Of a DNA stretch of 16,177 nt, positions 1 through 7,373 are shown piece after piece. Within the stretch, counting starts at the first letter, position 1, and each line of letters opens with the position of its first letter. The stretch spans positions 1-16,177 of the forward strand of contig JABFRZ010000420.1 of the NCBI GenBank assembly GCA_013140785.1, given 5' to 3'. The stretch is from Planctomycetota bacterium (lineage in GTDB: Bacteria; Planctomycetota; UBA1135; GCA-002686595). A model generated the notes under the pieces. The model was not told where the DNA came from. It worked only from the letters and a program-made list of their open reading frames with translations, and did no database searches. The position numbers were made by a program, and so were the translations under genes.

Positions 1-1329
<1,329 letters not shown>

Positions 1330-1609
1330 GTGGGAGGGCGCAGAGACTAGGCCCCGCCCAAGCTCGAAGCGAGATTGGGAGGCGTGACCCAGACGGGTGC
1401 CTGCAAGGCCCTAGGACACGGGGAGTGGCCGGCCCCAAAGAGGAATCGAGGCGTCCGCGATCTGGACGGGAGGGCAAAAACTCGGACCTCTGGCTGGGTT
1501 CACCCCCCCACCAGGCGCTGCCACGGGCACCTGGAGGCATTCGCGGCCGGGCATTCCCTTCGCCCTGCAGCGGGCGTCCCTCCGTGTCGCACCGAACGAA
1601 ACGGCTCCC

Positions 1610-1765
1610 ATGCACCTCCTCCAGTCCATCGTCCTGACTCCCCAAACCGCCGTGATCCTGTTCACCCTTTGGATCTTCGGCTCACTGGCGCTCACCGTCA
1701 GCTGGGGACTCGCCGGATGGGTGCTGAGCCGTCAACCCGAAGTGGTTCTGAGCCGTTGCAGCTGA
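1610..1765 (+). CDS. Possible small single-pass membrane protein (51 aa)
   Basis: A short reading frame running from ATG to TGA and encoding 51 residues. Residues 12-40 form one strongly hydrophobic stretch (TAVILFTLWIFGSLALTVSW and on), followed by a short tail containing two Arg, consistent with a single membrane helix. Codons are rich in G/C at the third position like the neighbouring genes, which supports coding. No good ribosome binding site is seen upstream, and I recognise no family. It lies between the divergently placed start of pyruvate kinase and the 3' end of the EAL-HDOD gene, with which it is convergent (25 nt apart). The function is unknown. It could be a chance frame; the main support is the coherent hydrophobic profile and codon usage. 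Confidence 0.45.
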   Translation: MHLLQSIVLTPQTAVILFTLWIFGSLALTVSWGLAGWVLSRQPEVVLSRCS

Positions 1766-1790
1766 GGCGACCCGCCCTCGCCCCGCGACG

Positions 1791-3059
1791 TCAGGCGGCG
1801 ACGGCGGCGATTTCCTTGTCCACCGCCTCGACCCAGATGACCGCCTCCAGGAAGGCGTTCTTGATGGTCGAGCGGGAGAGGCCGAAGCAATCCACCGCGT
1901 CCCAATCTCCGCGCTCGTAGGCCAGAGTGCAGCGCAAGGCCTCGGCCATCGGCCCGCGCCCTTCCAGCAGACCCAGCTGGAGTTCCTCGGACAGCGGCAG
2001 CTTCTTCACGATGCGATCCATCGGGACGTTCAACAGCGCATCGAGGGTCGAGAAGAGCCCCATGGTGAAGTAGCTGGGGGGGTTCGCCGCCTTGCTGGCG
2101 CGTCCAAGGAGTTCGCACATCTTGGCGCGCATCATGGCCGTCACCAGGAGCTCGCGCGGCTGCTCGTTGACGCCCGAGAGGATGAACAGACACGCCAAGT
2201 TCTTGACGGTCGAGAGGCCGAGGTACGTGACCGTCTCCTTCACCGAGTCGATGCGGCGCGGCATGCCGTAGATGGCCGCGTTGATGTGCCGTAGGAGCTT
2301 GTAGGAGAGGGCCACGTCCTGGCTGACGATCTCGGCTACGCGCTCGAGATCGTGATCGGGGCTCTGGAACTCGGCCATGAGGCGCAGCAAGTTCAGATTG
2401 TTGGCCGGGATGCTCTGGCCCGAGACCACGTTGGGCTTGGCCAAGAAGTAGCCCTGGAAGTAGTCGAAGCCCATGTCCCGGCACAGCTCGAACTGCTCGC
2501 GCGTCTCGATCTTCTCGGCCAGTAGCTTCAGGCCCAGGGGCTTGAGCAACTCGAATCGCTCGCGGACTTTCTGCTCCTCCAGCCCGAGGATGTCGAGCTT
2601 GACGATGTCGGCCAGGGCGAGCAACGGCAGGCGCTCGGTCTCGCAGTCGAAGTCGTCGAGCGCGATCTTGAAGCCGCGCTGGCGCAGGCTCTTGAGCCCC
2701 TCGATGACCTGTTCGTCCGGAGGGACGTCCTCGAGCACCTCGAGCACGACCTGCGTACGCGGCACGGGCAATGGGTACTCGCCCACGATGAAGCCGCGCG
2801 TCAGGTTGATGAACGCCAGGTGCCCGCCGACGATGCGCTCGAGCCCGAACTCGGTGAAGGTGTTGAGCAGCACCTGCGAGGTGGCACGATCGCCCTCGGA
2901 GAAGTCGGCGTAGTCCACGTCGGCCCCGCGGTACAGGAGTTCGTAGGCGTAGAGCTCGAGCCGCCTCCCGTAGATGGGCTGGCGCCCCACGAAGATGTCT
3001 TGCTTGGGCTGAGTGCTGGCGGAATCCATGCCCTTCCAGAGCGCGGCTGACGCTTCCAT
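1791..3059 (-). CDS. EAL-HDOD signalling protein (YuxH/CdgJ type)
   Basis: Cytosolic 422-residue protein with an N-terminal EAL-like domain (about 21-215) and a C-terminal HDOD domain (about 222-415), the architecture of the YuxH/CdgJ family (COG3434) linked to c-di-GMP control of motility and biofilm. The EAL motif reads ELL (40-42, in AYELLYRG). Other positions that bind metal or substrate in active EAL phosphodiesterases look retained: Asn85 (FINLTR), Glu107, Asp135-Asp136 (ALDDFD), Lys154 (VKLD), Glu182 (AEKIET) and Gln202 (YFQGYF). Hydrolysis therefore cannot be excluded, although many members act by binding only. The HDOD part shows IVSQDVALSYKLLRHIN (244-260). The start at Met1 has AGGGA about 8 nt upstream and GAAGG directly next to it; Met11 is also preceded by GGAAGG and is possible. 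It appears monocistronic. Confidence 0.93.
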   Translation of the reverse strand: MEASAALWKGMDSASTQPKQDIFVGRQPIYGRRLELYAYELLYRGADVDYADFSEGDRATSQVLLNTFTEFGLERIVGGHLAFINLTRGFIVGEYPLPVPRTQVVLEVLEDVPPDEQVIEGLKSLRQRGFKIALDDFDCETERLPLLALADIVKLDILGLEEQKVRERFELLKPLGLKLLAEKIETREQFELCRDMGFDYFQGYFLAKPNVVSGQSIPANNLNLLRLMAEFQSPDHDLERVAEIVSQDVALSYKLLRHINAAIYGMPRRIDSVKETVTYLGLSTVKNLACLFILSGVNEQPRELLVTAMMRAKMCELLGRASKAANPPSYFTMGLFSTLDALLNVPMDRIVKKLPLSEELQLGLLEGRGPMAEALRCTLAYERGDWDAVDCFGLSRSTIKNAFLEAVIWVEAVDKEIAAVAA

Positions 3060-3130
3060 CCTTCGGTCCCTGCGTGGGCAGGACCTGAGACCTTAGAGCG
3101 GTGGCGGGGAAGGTCTTTCGCCCGGGCCTG

Positions 3131-3535
3131 CTAACGGGCCAGCAGCTCGTGAAATCCTCCGGCCTCGAAGAAGAAGCCGCGCGTCGCGCAAGCTCCGTGG
3201 ACATCGACGGCCGAGATCACGGTGACAGCCCCCTCCCAGGCACCCTGATCGTCCGCCGCAGACGGCCACGCAGGCCGGTCTGGATGGCTGTGGAAGAATC
3301 CAACCACATCGAGGCCTTTCGCCCCGTCCAGAGCAGCGAGGACCGAAGCGGGGTCGAGCTCGAAAGCGGTTCGCGGCGTTGAGTGGATGTTCCGCCCGAG
3401 GAGCGTGCGCCGCACGTCGACCCTCGTCGCATCGACGTGCCCAAGGAGCAGGCCGCAGACCTCGTACGGATACCCGCGCCTGGCCTCGCGTTCGATCTCG
3501 TCCCGCACCCCGGCGGGAAGGAAGAGGAACCTCAT
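3131..3535 (-). CDS. JAMM/MPN (Mov34/JAB) domain metalloprotease-like protein
   Basis: A 134-residue stand-alone JAB/MPN domain, the usual size of prokaryotic members. The complete JAMM zinc-site signature is present: Glu25 (YEVCGLLLG), His82 and His84 in HSHPDRPAWPS, Ser92 and Asp95, matching E...HxHx7SxxD. An active zinc isopeptidase or peptidase is thus predicted. Known bacterial relatives trim the C-termini of ubiquitin-like sulfur carriers (ThiS/MoaD type) or release cysteine from them, but the substrate here is not visible. The ATG at 3533-3535 is chosen because the fold begins at once and it lies 5 nt after the stop of the SelW-like gene, with GAGG directly before it, so translation is probably coupled. 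The frame is open further upstream, but that extension is Arg/Gly-rich and overlaps the SelW-like gene in another frame, so I reject it. Confidence 0.92.
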   Translation of the reverse strand: MRFLFLPAGVRDEIEREARRGYPYEVCGLLLGHVDATRVDVRRTLLGRNIHSTPRTAFELDPASVLAALDGAKGLDVVGFFHSHPDRPAWPSAADDQGAWEGAVTVISAVDVHGACATRGFFFEAGGFHELLAR

Positions 3536-3540
3536 CCTCG

Positions 3541-3759
3541 TCAGGTGAGCAGGCCGGGCACCTCGCGATAGGAGGGGAAGCGCCCCTCCGCCAGCTTGCT
3601 GAACACCCTCCGTCCGTCCACGCTCACCTCGAACGCCCCCCCCTTCGACTCGACGAGCGTGACCTCGGCTCCCGGAAAGGCCTGGGAGAGCTCGACGGCC
3701 AGACCGGCCGCCTGGGGCTCGTAGTTTCACTGCACGCAATACTCGATCGTGACTTTCAT
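3541..3759 (-). CDS. SelW/Rdx-like selenoprotein (in-frame UGA = Sec)
   Basis: If the TGA at 3727-3729 (codon 11) is read as selenocysteine, the frame from the ATG at 3757-3759 to the TGA at 3541-3543 encodes a complete 72-residue protein. It starts MKVTIEYCVQU, followed by NYEPQAAGLAVELSQAFPG, VTLVESKGGAFEVSVDG and a short C-terminal helix. This is the beta-alpha-beta-beta-alpha Rdx layout of the SelW/SelT/SelH family, with the redox motif CxxU at Cys8-Sec11 in the expected place after the first strand. Family members have a thioredoxin-like fold and are thought to be thiol redox proteins; bacterial roles are poorly known. A SECIS-like hairpin follows the UGA at 3694-3712. The JAMM gene begins 5 nt downstream. 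There is no clear ribosome site. The alternative is a Cys homologue with a sequencing error or an inactivating stop; the hairpin and the coherent downstream protein argue against that. Confidence 0.85.
3694..3712 (-). promoter_or_regulatory. Candidate bacterial SECIS hairpin
   Basis: Read on the minus strand, the sequence after the UGA codon folds as GGCGGCC, loop GGUCU, GGCCGUC: seven pairs including one G-U. Fourteen nucleotides separate the UGA from the stem and 21 separate it from the loop. Bacterial SECIS elements lie inside the coding region just after the UGA and need guanine at the start of the apical loop to bind SelB. The loop bases equal those of the E. coli fdhF element (AGGUCU). 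The bulged U of the fdhF stem is not evident here. Role inferred: recruiting SelB with Sec-tRNA. Confidence 0.72.
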
Positions 3760-3826
3760 GACGTCCAGGGGGCCGACGGCGGGAAGGAAGATGGAAGGGG
3801 GGCCATTCTGGCACGGCAGGCGTCCC

Positions 3827-3832
3827 ATTCTA
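3827..3832 (-). promoter_or_regulatory. Possible -10 element of the selenoprotein-JAMM unit
   Basis: The minus strand reads TAGAAT, five of six bases of the sigma-70 -10 consensus, 67 nt before the ATG of the SelW-like gene. No good -35 hexamer is seen at 16-18 nt spacing, so this rests on one hexamer and on position in the divergent intergenic region. Confidence 0.3.
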
Positions 3833-3890
3833 CCCTTCGTGCACCGCTCTCCGCGGTGAGGCCAGGCTCGTTCGGGGATTGCGAAGCTTC

Positions 3891-3896
3891 TATAAT
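3891..3896 (+). promoter_or_regulatory. Possible -10 element (TATAAT) for the secreted-protein operon
   Basis: A perfect TATAAT, striking in DNA this GC-rich, lies about 105 nt before the ATG at 4002. No convincing -35 hexamer is found at the usual spacing. The implied leader of about 100 nt contains a GCGCGC...GCGCGC inverted repeat near 3920-3938. It faces away from the -10-like site for the selenoprotein unit, so 3760-4001 probably holds divergent promoters. Confidence 0.42.
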
Positions 3897-4001
3897 CACA
3901 GCCAACTCGCCCCGCGGGCGCGCGACAAGGCGCGCTCATCGCCACCCACACCACGCGCGCCGGCGGACGCGCATCGGGTCACGCCTCGTAGCCACCGTCC
4001 A

Positions 4002-5060
4002 ATGAAGAACTCCCGTTCCCTGTTCGCGCTCCTCGTCCTCGCACCACTCGTCCTGGCCAACGACTGGGCGCTGGACAAACTCGCCTACGAGCCCAAGGCA
4101 GGAGCGACCCTGAGCAAGCAGTTCGAAGTCGAGGGCGAGATGGACTTGGCGGACATGAGCCTGGAAGTTGACGGCCAGGACGTCAGCGAGATGGCCAAGA
4201 TGGAAATGGCGATCAAGACCACCATGAAGCTGTCGGTGACGGATCGCTACGAGGAGGTCTCAGGCGAGCGCCCGACCAAACTGGTGCGGACCTTCGAGGA
4301 GATCTCCTCCAGCACGCACATGTCCGGGAACAACCCGATGACGGGGCCAAACGAGCAGGACGTGCCGCTCGAGAGCGAACTCGAGGGCACGTCCGTGGTG
4401 TTCACCTGGAACGAAGACGATTCCGCCTACGAGGTGGCCTTCGAGGGCGAGGAGAGTGGCGACGAGAGCCTGCTCGAGAGCCTGGCGGAAGACATGGACC
4501 TGCGCGGATTCCTGCCGACGTCCGAGGTGGCCCAGGGCGACACTTGGACGATCCCGGCCGAAGCGATGAAGGCGGCCCTGGCGCCAAGCGGCGACGTCAA
4601 GCTGCGTCCGGGGGACGAGAGCAATCCGATGAGTGGGCTGGACCAGTTCTCGCAAAACGACATGATCGGCGATCTGCACGGCACCTTCGAAGCTACCTAC
4701 GTGGGCACGCGCGAGGAGGACGGCGCGCGCGTGGCTGTGATCCAGCTCAAGATCGAGGGTCGCAGCGCCCAGGACATGACCGAGCGCATGGGTGAGATGA
4801 AGGACAAGATGAAGGAGGGCATGCCCGAGGGCATCGACTTCGACGTTTCGGCCATGGACTTGGAGTACGAGCTCGAGGCCGAGGGCGAGCTGCTCTGGAA
4901 CCTCGAGACCAACTTGGCGTCGACCCTGCACCTTTCCGGCGAAATGCGCCTCATCGTGGACCTCGCAATGAACATGACGATGGGTGACAAGGCGCAATCG
5001 ATGGACATGTCGCAGACCTACACGGGCAGCCAGACCATCACCCTGACCACGGGCGAGTAG
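4002..5060 (+). CDS. Secreted acidic protein of unknown function, paralogue 1
   Basis: A 352-residue protein with a clear signal peptide: a short Lys/Arg start (MKNSR), a hydrophobic core (LFALLVLAPLVL) and probable cleavage after Ala19. It should be exported to the periplasm or cell surface. The mature part is strongly acidic and rich in Met, with beta-strand-like alternation and no Cys cluster or repeat motif I recognise. It shares its whole plan with the next gene: an N-terminal 'EGEMDL...DGQD' strand pair, 'VTDRYEEVSGERPTKLVRTFEE' (about 83-104), 'LEGTSVVFTWN...YEVAFEG', 'EDMDLRGFLPTSEVAQGDTW' and a C-terminal 'GELLWNLET' strand. The frame is open upstream to 3879, but the Met at 4002 is chosen because it gives the signal peptide. 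The function is unknown; the conserved pattern suggests a single folded beta-rich family. Confidence 0.88.
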   Translation: MKNSRSLFALLVLAPLVLANDWALDKLAYEPKAGATLSKQFEVEGEMDLADMSLEVDGQDVSEMAKMEMAIKTTMKLSVTDRYEEVSGERPTKLVRTFEEISSSTHMSGNNPMTGPNEQDVPLESELEGTSVVFTWNEDDSAYEVAFEGEESGDESLLESLAEDMDLRGFLPTSEVAQGDTWTIPAEAMKAALAPSGDVKLRPGDESNPMSGLDQFSQNDMIGDLHGTFEATYVGTREEDGARVAVIQLKIEGRSAQDMTERMGEMKDKMKEGMPEGIDFDVSAMDLEYELEAEGELLWNLETNLASTLHLSGEMRLIVDLAMNMTMGDKAQSMDMSQTYTGSQTITLTTGE

Positions 5061-5083
5061 CCGGCGCGCGCGGGAAAAACACG

Positions 5084-6160
5084 ATGACCACCGTTCGCAC
5101 GCTCCTGCCGGCCCTCGGGGCAGGCCTTGCCTTCACTCTGGGAGACCCGGCCGACAGACCAGCCTTCGACCCGCCGGCGGGATCCTCCCTGACCAAGACC
5201 TTTTCCATCGATGGCGAGTTCTCGCTCGACGAGATCAGCGTGATCATGGAAGGCCAGGACATGGGCGGCATGCTCCCGGCGATCGAGATGACCATGACGC
5301 AGCACAGCAAGATCGAGGTGACCGACACCTACGAGGCGGTGGCGGGTGGGCGTCCGGCCGTCTTGCTGCGCACCTTCGACGAGCTGGCGGCGACCGTGGA
5401 CATGGTGATCAGCCCCCCCGTCGAGGTCCCCGAGATGGCGAGTTCGAGCGCGTTGGAGGGCAAGACCGTCGCCTTCCGGTGGAATCCCGAGAAGAGCGAG
5501 TACGAGCTTTCCTTCCACGAGGGTGAGGGCGAGGAAGAGCTCCTCGAAGGCCTGCAAGAGGACATGGACCTGCGCCTCTTCCTGCCGCAGTCGGAGGTCG
5601 CCGCGGGCGACTCCTGGACTGTGGCGCTGGTCGAACTGCAGCACCTCCTGATGCCCGGCGGCAACCTGCACATGCTGCCGGAGGGAGTGGACGCCGAGCA
5701 GGGGCAGGAAGCCGTCGAGATGTTCGAGGAGCTCTTCGGCGATTTCGGCGACGAGTTCGCCGACCTGCTCGAGGGCGAGTGTACGTGCACCTTCAAGGGC
5801 GCGGAGGAGCAGGACGGGGTGCGCCTGGGGGAGATCGCGATCGAGCTCGAAGTGGCCGCCAACCTGGACCTGTCGGAGTTCCTCGACAAGGTCATCCGCG
5901 CCGCAGTCGCGAAGGAGGGCGTGGAAGGCCAGTTCGACTTCTCGATCGACACGGCCGACCTCAACCTGGATTTCGAGGGCAACGGTACGCTGCTCTGGAA
6001 CCTGTCCGCCGGACGCATGCACTCGTTCCAGCTGAGCGGTGACGTCACGATCGACATGGACCTGGCCGTGAGCTTCGAGGTCGAGGACGCCAGCCAAGAT
6101 GTCGAGGCCTCGCTCGAGTTGTCGGGCTCCCTGAGCCAGGAGATCGCGACCAGGGAGTGA
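5084..6160 (+). CDS. Secreted acidic protein of unknown function, paralogue 2
   Basis: A 358-residue tandem paralogue of the upstream gene. Matching blocks occur in the same order: 'LTKTFSIDGEFSLDEISVIM' against 'LSKQFEVEGEMDLADMSLEV', 'VTDTYEAVAGGRPAVLLRTFDE', 'LEGKTVAFRWNPEKSEYELSF', 'EDMDLRLFLPQSEVAAGDSW' and 'GNGTLLWNLSAGRMHSFQLSGD'. The N-terminus (MTTVRTLLPALGAGLAFTLG) looks like a weaker signal peptide with no obvious cleavage site. A central insert of about 50 residues rich in Glu and Phe (EMFEELFGDFGDEFADLLEG) is much more acidic than in paralogue 1. It sits 23 nt after its paralogue and overlaps the DUF309 gene by GTGA, so an operon is likely. The function is unknown; I see no catalytic motif. 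Confidence 0.88.
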   Translation: MTTVRTLLPALGAGLAFTLGDPADRPAFDPPAGSSLTKTFSIDGEFSLDEISVIMEGQDMGGMLPAIEMTMTQHSKIEVTDTYEAVAGGRPAVLLRTFDELAATVDMVISPPVEVPEMASSSALEGKTVAFRWNPEKSEYELSFHEGEGEEELLEGLQEDMDLRLFLPQSEVAAGDSWTVALVELQHLLMPGGNLHMLPEGVDAEQGQEAVEMFEELFGDFGDEFADLLEGECTCTFKGAEEQDGVRLGEIAIELEVAANLDLSEFLDKVIRAAVAKEGVEGQFDFSIDTADLNLDFEGNGTLLWNLSAGRMHSFQLSGDVTIDMDLAVSFEVEDASQDVEASLELSGSLSQEIATRE

Positions 6161-6651
6161 GATACCTGCCCGGCCGGGACTTCCCGCCGTACGCCTTCCT
6201 GCCCGGACGGGATCCCCATCCCAAGCGCGATCCGGGCGGACACTCCTTCGGTCTCGACGAGGCGCCGCCCCCCTGGCTCCCGCCCGAGCGCTGGGGCGAG
6301 AGTGCGCCCTACCTCTGGGGCGCCGACCTCTACAACCACGGTTTCCTGTGGGAGGCCCACGAATCCTGGGAAGGTCTGTGGCACGTCTCGAAGCCGAACC
6401 GGATCCAGGCTCTCTTCCTGCAGGGCTTGATCCAGTGCGCGGCCGCCTGGCTCAAGATCGCGATGGCGCAGCCCCAGGGTCTTGCGCGCCTCTCCGCCCT
6501 GGCGCTCGAGAAACTCGAGGTCGTGGCACGAGCGAGCGGGGGCGACTACATGGGCCTCGACCTCGATGTCTTCCACCCGGCCGTACGCGCCTTCGCGGCT
6601 TCGCGCCCCTCCGCACCAACAGGCTATCCGCAGCTCGTGCTCTCGGACTGA
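6157..6651 (+). CDS. DUF309 family protein
   Basis: A 164-residue protein with the DUF309 helical core: LWEAHESWEGLWHVSKPNR (64-82) and LFLQGLIQCAAAWLK (86-100), whose His/Glu and Gln residues are the family hallmark. The N-terminal extension with LPGRDPHPKRDPGGHSFG (15-32) is the proline-rich leader seen in many DUF309 proteins. It is cytosolic, with no signal peptide, and the biochemical function is unknown. The start is GTG at 6157-6159, overlapping the previous stop by four bases (GTGA), with AGGGAG upstream. No ATG is available before the conserved leader. The overlap implies translational coupling to the secreted paralogues, though a functional link is not evident. It converges with the pyroglutamyl-peptidase gene 19 nt downstream. 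Confidence 0.88.
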   Translation: MRYLPGRDFPPYAFLPGRDPHPKRDPGGHSFGLDEAPPPWLPPERWGESAPYLWGADLYNHGFLWEAHESWEGLWHVSKPNRIQALFLQGLIQCAAAWLKIAMAQPQGLARLSALALEKLEVVARASGGDYMGLDLDVFHPAVRAFAASRPSAPTGYPQLVLSD

Positions 6652-6678
6652 ACAGTCTGGAGTCCCTCGTTCAACGAG
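6645..6678. terminator. Inverted repeats between convergent genes
   Basis: The 19-bp gap between the convergent DUF309 and pcp genes, with their ends, holds GACTG-AA-CAGTC (6646-6657), an overlapping GGACT...AGTCC (6645-6665) and CTCGTT-C-AACGAG (6666-6678). They could stop transcription from both sides. No U-tract follows on either strand, so the role is tentative. Confidence 0.25.
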
Positions 6679-7261
6679 CGCTCAGGAGCTCCTCGAGCAC
6701 CCAGCCGATGACCTGGATCTGGCGCTCGAGTGGCGCGAAACGGAGTGGCGGCACGTGCACGAACAGCCCAGGCACACCCCGCTCGCCGGCGTGTGCGAGC
6801 AAGTGGTGGTAGATGTGTTCGCACACGTAGCCGCCCGCGGTGCGCGAGATGCTGGCCTCCTTCACGCCACGCCGACGGAGGGCGACCAGCAGGCGCGCGA
6901 GATCGACGCTCGTCCGCAAGCGCGGCCCGTCCACGCTGAACTCGCGCGCGCTGCGGCCGTCCACGTCCTGGCGCAAGACGAGCTTGAGCTGGGGCTTCGC
7001 CCAGCGTTCCAGCGAGAATCCCCTGCGCCGCGAGGCCACCCCGAGTCCGAGCAGAAGCTCCGGCGGGTCTCCACTTGCGAGCAGCTCGTCCCAGACCAGG
7101 GGCGCGCGTGCGTAGCTCACGGGCAGGATCCTGGAGCGCACGCGCAGCCCGGCCGGTGGGCGCGCCGCCAGAGCCCGCGCCACTTCGGCACTCGGGTTGA
7201 CGCCGAAGGCCTCGAACGGGCCGAAGCCGCTGACGAGCGCCAGGGGTCGGGGATCGGCCAT
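6671..7261 (-). CDS. pcp: Pyroglutamyl-peptidase I (peptidase family C15)
   Basis: A cytosolic cysteine peptidase that removes N-terminal pyroglutamate from peptides. Its 196 residues are slightly short of the typical ~210-220. The C15 catalytic triad is visible: Glu85 in FSLERWA (matching ITPERVA), Cys147 in SRTAGGYVCEHI (matching S-N-TAG-FVC-N-H) and His169 in GLFVHVPPL. The N-terminal VSGFGPFEAFGVNPS (10-24) matches the T-GFEPFGG-NPS substrate loop, with the usual GG altered to EA. The ATG at 7259-7261 lies directly before the first strand. It is divergent from the lipoprotein gene across 112 bp and appears monocistronic. Confidence 0.93.
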   Translation of the reverse strand: MADPRPLALVSGFGPFEAFGVNPSAEVARALAARPPAGLRVRSRILPVSYARAPLVWDELLASGDPPELLLGLGVASRRRGFSLERWAKPQLKLVLRQDVDGRSAREFSVDGPRLRTSVDLARLLVALRRRGVKEASISRTAGGYVCEHIYHHLLAHAGERGVPGLFVHVPPLRFAPLERQIQVIGWVLEELLSAR

Positions 7262-7359
7262 CGAGGGCTCATCCTACGGCGCCTGGGTCGATCGTCCTGG
7301 TCGAGCGGCACCTCCTTGCCGGAGAATGGTCCTCCTGACGCCGCGCAACGCGCCGCCCC

Positions 7360-7366
7360 AAGGAGA
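7360..7366 (+). promoter_or_regulatory. Ribosome binding site fixing the lipoprotein start
   Basis: AAGGAGA lies 7-8 nt before the ATG at 7374. It decides this start over the long open upstream frame, and it is the clearest Shine-Dalgarno sequence in the window. Confidence 0.7.
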
Positions 7367-7373
7367 CCCACCC

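Noticed and set aside
1330..1609. Possible RNA gene or riboswitch upstream of pyk
   Set aside because: I found only short GC hairpins (for example CGCCC-TGCAGC-GGGCG near 1569-1584) and no tRNA, riboswitch core or terminator pattern.
3131..3814. A longer form of the JAMM protein starting at 3814
   Set aside because: The extra 93 residues are Arg/Gly-rich and are read out of frame through the SelW-like gene. The ATG at 3535 is next to GAGG and to the previous stop.
3727..3954. A 75-residue protein ending at the TGA at 3727-3729
   Set aside because: Only its last ten residues look like a real protein (MKVTIEYCVQ). The upstream extension is non-coding in character and the real frame continues through the UGA as a selenoprotein.
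4260..6576. Long minus-strand open frames opposite the two secreted-protein genes
   Set aside because: They are antisense to a tandem paralogous pair whose conserved blocks exist only in the plus-strand frame.
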